7,343 nt of DNA. Origin: Deltaproteobacteria bacterium (GTDB taxonomy: Bacteria > Desulfobacterota > Desulfobacteria > Desulfobacterales > C00003060). Under the pieces are notes generated by a model that saw nothing but the letters and a program-made list of their open reading frames with translations, did not search any database and was not told the origin of the DNA. Shown piece by piece: positions 5,627-7,343 of this stretch. How positions within the stretch are numbered: position 1 is the stretch's first letter; every line of letters starts with the position of its first letter. The stretch is taken from positions 1-7,343 of the forward strand of contig QMMV01000097.1 of the NCBI GenBank assembly GCA_003647435.1, given 5' to 3'. The position numbers and the translations under genes are program-made.

Positions 5627-5717
5627 ACAAATTGGTTAAACTTTTTTGGGCTCATCAAGTAACAACAATCCTTCGATGAAGAAGCTTATTGGTATCTCAT
5701 GGCGTATGTGGTTTTTG

Positions 5718-6386
5718 ATGCAGAAACAAATGCGTCCGGCAACAGTGATAGCGTTTATGTCGTTGCTTCTGTTTTCGTGTAGCATTCCTTCAAGGACCTA
5801 TCGAATAACAACAGGGTCTGTTAAGACTGCCTACACAGTAACGAAAGGAGTTACAAAGGCAACTATCGGCACGGGAAAGGTCGTTTACAAAATCGGCAAG
5901 TTTACATTTACAGTAACAATGGCGCCTCTGTCCTGGCCCTTGACGCATGAAGAAATCGAGTCGATTGGTGGTCTTCCTCCTAAGGAAGCAATACGGCGGG
6001 GCAAGGTGAAGAATTCACCTTATGTGGTCAATGGAAAGCGGTATTTTCCCATGTCTGTTGAGGAAGCGAGGAAGTATCGGCAAAAGGGTATCGCCTCCTG
6101 GTACGGCTACGAGACGCTCAGGCAAAAAGGGGGGCACATGACGGCAAACGGCGAACGATTTGATCCAAACGGTTTGAGTGCTGCTCACAAACACCTGCCC
6201 CTGCCAACATACGTGCGTGTTACAAACCTGCGAAACCACAGATCGATTATAGTTCGGGTTAATGATCGTGGGCCGTTTGTAAAAGGGCGGATTATCGATT
6301 TGAGTGCCGGTGCTGCCCGAAGGCTCGGTTTTTACAAGAAAGGAACAGCGCAAGTCTATGTGGAGACAGTTAGCGCAGGGGCGTAG
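5718..6386 (+). CDS. rlpA: RlpA-like lipoprotein with double-psi beta-barrel, no SPOR domain
   Basis: RlpA proteins are outer-membrane lipoproteins of the septal ring; the Pseudomonas enzyme is a lytic transglycosylase that cuts peptidoglycan strands lacking stem peptides. Numbered from this start (222 residues), a lipoprotein signal ends in LLLFSC with lipidated Cys at 21. Residues 27-75 are a Gly/Thr/Val-rich spacer with repeat-like TGSV, TKGV and TGKV units. The barrel begins at GIASWYG (124-130) and keeps E146 in TANGERFD, H157 in AAHKHLPLP and D183 in VNDRGPF, the positions of the catalytic or essential residues in studied RlpA. The protein ends soon after the barrel, so the septum-targeting SPOR domain is absent. 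No start has a clear Shine-Dalgarno; 5718 or 5730 gives a normal signal peptide, whereas 5676 or the TTG at 5646 would give an unusually long n-region. Confidence 0.88.
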   Translation: MQKQMRPATVIAFMSLLLFSCSIPSRTYRITTGSVKTAYTVTKGVTKATIGTGKVVYKIGKFTFTVTMAPLSWPLTHEEIESIGGLPPKEAIRRGKVKNSPYVVNGKRYFPMSVEEARKYRQKGIASWYGYETLRQKGGHMTANGERFDPNGLSAAHKHLPLPTYVRVTNLRNHRSIIVRVNDRGPFVKGRIIDLSAGAARRLGFYKKGTAQVYVETVSAGA

Positions 6387-6454
6387 GATAAGATAGTCCC
6401 AGTGTTGCTGTTGAATAAACCTTAGAACTGGTCGAGATGGAGGGAAAAGCAGCC

Positions 6455-6886
6455 ATGAGTTTTGCAGTTTTATATCTTGATAGTTTGGAGATCTCTATGG
6501 ACGTGGGTCCGGATATAGCGGACATCACAGGCCAGTTTGCGCAAATTGTGGGCAAGGCGGGTATAGAAAATGGCAGCTTGCATGCCTCGGTTATCGGCTC
6601 AACCGGTTCTCTTACAACAATCGAGTATGAACCGGGGGTTGTGGAGGATCTAAAGCGGGCAATAGCCAGACTTGCCCCTCCCGATATGGAGTATGAGCAC
6701 GAAAAGGCCTGGCACGATGGAAATGGGCACAGTCATGTACAAGCCGCCCTGCTCGGCCCCTCTATCGTAATACCGGTACGCAATTGTCGGTTGTCTCTCG
6801 GGACATGGCAGCAGGTGGTAGTTATAAACCACGATAACCGCCCTCGCAAAAGGCGTGTGGATGTTACAATAATTGGCACCTCCTGA
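6455..6886 (+). CDS. YjbQ / UPF0047 family protein
   Basis: This 143-residue cytoplasmic protein is a clear member of the UPF0047 (YjbQ) family, annotated in TIGRFAMs as secondary thiamine-phosphate synthase because the E. coli protein shows weak activity of that kind; the real role is uncertain. Family marks in order are IGSTGSLTTIEYEPGV (47-62), YEHEKAWHDGNGHSH (80-94), LLGPSIVIPV (99-108), LGTWQQ (115-120) and NRPRKRRVDV (128-137). The conserved His residues around GNGHSH are all present. The start at 6455 is preferred because GGAGGG at 6439-6444 lies ten bases upstream; the earlier in-frame ATG at 6437 overlaps that site and has none of its own. It follows the RlpA-like gene by 68 bases in the same direction and may share its transcript. 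Confidence 0.93.
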   Translation: MSFAVLYLDSLEISMDVGPDIADITGQFAQIVGKAGIENGSLHASVIGSTGSLTTIEYEPGVVEDLKRAIARLAPPDMEYEHEKAWHDGNGHSHVQAALLGPSIVIPVRNCRLSLGTWQQVVVINHDNRPRKRRVDVTIIGTS

Positions 6887-6909
6887 GGGCTTGTAACATT
6901 GACCTTTTT
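6861..6909 (+). terminator. Probable terminator overlapping the end of the yjbQ-like gene
   Basis: ATGTTACAA (6861-6869) and TTGTAACAT (6891-6899) pair perfectly over nine bases, and five T occur at 6905-6909. The loop is 21 bases, the stem is AT-rich and four bases separate stem and T-run, so it is a weaker terminator than the one at 3167. The left arm lies inside the last codons of the gene. Confidence 0.45.
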
Positions 6910-7190
6910 GAAAATTTTATCCGCTTGTCCTCTCGATCTTTGTCAAGAGGCTGAGGTGGTGCGAGAGCTTGAATTGTTAGAACCGAATCCGTTTCATTTT
7001 CGCCGTGATCAAGCATTCTTTTTCTTCTTTCCATCCTCCTTTTTACCTTTTGATCTTTGGAGATTTGCATCCAAGAACTCAGCCGAGCTTGCTTTACTGG
7101 CCAGAAATATCCTATCATCAGACTCACGTGGTCGGCGACTCGCAGGTCCCCCACCAATTCTTGCTTCATCCTGGTTCCTGACGATTTTCC
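6910..7190. other. Stretch without a recognisable gene
   Basis: Several frames are open on both strands here, but none gives recognisable protein sequence, none has a good ribosome binding site, and the frames overlap each other. A pyrimidine-rich tract runs from about 7014 to 7056. The minus-strand frames are basic and low in complexity opposite this tract. I see no tRNA or other RNA gene and no strong hairpin. It may be a decayed gene or plain spacer ahead of the fur-like promoter. Confidence 0.5.
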
Positions 7191-7219
7191 TTGACACCCC
7201 ACATAATAGTGCAGATAAC
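7191..7219 (+). promoter_or_regulatory. Sigma-70-type promoter of the Fur-family gene
   Basis: A perfect TTGACA (7191-7196), 17 bases of spacing, and GATAAC (7214-7219; four of six -10 bases) point rightward. The predicted start site near 7226 lies inside the Fur box and about 36 bases before the TTG start codon. Confidence 0.65.
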
Positions 7220-7239
7220 TAAGAATAATTATCATTATT
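7220..7239 (+). promoter_or_regulatory. Fur box
   Basis: Bases 7220-7234 match the 7-1-7 Fur consensus (TGATAAT-N-ATTATCA) at 12 of 14 positions, with a perfect right half ATTATCA at 7228-7234. Read on the minus strand, 7221-7239 matches the classical 19-base Fur box at 15 of 19 positions. AATAAT and ATTATT (7224-7229, 7234-7239) also form a perfect dyad. Lying right after the -10 element, it is placed to repress the gene that follows, which itself encodes a Fur-family protein. Confidence 0.7.
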
Positions 7240-7261
7240 ATTTTAGAGGAACCTATCGAAA

Positions 7262-7343
7262 TTGCACTCCAGCAACTTGAGACTAGCCCGCCAGCGGCAA
7301 ATTATACTCCAGGCTGTCAGAGAGAGGACAGGCGGCATCCGAC
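7262..7343 (+). CDS. Fur-family transcriptional regulator, N-terminal 27 residues (cut by window end)
   Basis: The frame after the TAG at 7244-7246 is open to the window end. From the TTG at 7262 it reads HSSNLRLARQRQIILQAV and then a basic stretch ending GGIR. The RLARQRQIIL segment is the first helix of Fur-family proteins (consensus like R-x-T-x-Q-R-x-x-I-L), which normally continues into HPTADEIY just beyond the edge. TTG at 7262 is the only start consistent with AGAGGA at 7245-7250, eleven bases upstream; TTG at 7277 is an alternative without a site. Members are dimeric metal-sensing DNA-binding repressors (Fur, PerR, Zur). The Fur box in its own promoter indicates autoregulation, most likely iron- or peroxide-responsive. 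Which subfamily cannot be told from 27 residues. Confidence 0.7.
   Translation, partial: MHSSNLRLARQRQIILQAVRERTGGIR

Noticed and set aside
6940..6980. Possible minus-strand TTGACA promoter
   Set aside because: The -35 hexamer is perfect, but no -10 falls at proper spacing and it would read into the antisense of the yjbQ-like gene.
6899..7222. Plus-strand open frame of 107 codons after the yjbQ-like gene
   Set aside because: Its composition follows the pyrimidine-rich tract (run of Phe), it has no ribosome site, overlaps the fur-like promoter and shows no family motif.
6864..7235. Minus-strand open frames of 123 and 62 codons
   Set aside because: They overlap each other, run into the end of the yjbQ-like gene or the Fur box, and encode basic low-complexity sequence without recognisable motifs.
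1..7343. CRISPR array, tRNA or rRNA genes, insertion-sequence ends
   Set aside because: No regularly spaced direct repeats, no tRNA-like T-arm or acceptor pairing, and no transposase frame with terminal inverted repeats were seen.

Overview
The window reads as chromosomal DNA of an anaerobic Gram-negative bacterium. Three things suggest this: a flavodoxin closely resembling the Desulfovibrio type, an exported protein with an FmdE-like domain, and a lipoprotein of the RlpA septal-ring family. A Desulfobacterota or similar syntrophic lineage fits best, but this is an inference from protein resemblance, not a taxonomic proof.

Layout, left to right. (1) Bases 1-481 hold the 3' part of a HemG-like flavodoxin-domain gene cut by the window edge. 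(2) Bases 539-825, minus strand, hold the wreck of a VapBC toxin-antitoxin pair: the antitoxin has lost its DNA-binding half and the toxin stops after 46 residues. (3) A complete minus-strand DUF4143-type AAA+ ATPase lies at 869-2023. (4) Divergent from it is a two-gene unit, a 75-residue Cys/His-containing protein followed by a flavodoxin. It sits behind a sigma-70-like promoter whose -10 overlaps a palindrome carrying one perfect Fur half-site. (5) A 300-base gap contains a palindromic element, a structured leader and a strong rho-independent terminator. (6) An exported protein with a C-terminal FmdE-like domain follows. (7) A MenA-type UbiA prenyltransferase. (8) An RlpA-like lipoprotein. 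(9) A YjbQ/UPF0047 protein. (10) At the right edge a promoter, a good Fur box and a TTG start open a Fur-family regulator gene whose first 27 codons are inside the window.

How the genes may work together. Iron and redox metabolism is the common thread: HemG-like and MenA-like proteins point to haem and quinone chemistry, flavodoxin is the classic low-iron substitute for ferredoxin, and a Fur-family regulator with its own operator sits at the end. The two Fur-like sites suggest that the edge regulator controls itself and perhaps the flavodoxin unit; this is a hypothesis from sequence.

The most unusual elements are the FmdE-like exported protein, whose usual CPG motif and second Cys cluster are replaced by CVC and a His-rich stretch, and its leader, which carries pieces of a cobalamin-riboswitch core directly in front of a terminator but lacks a B12 box.
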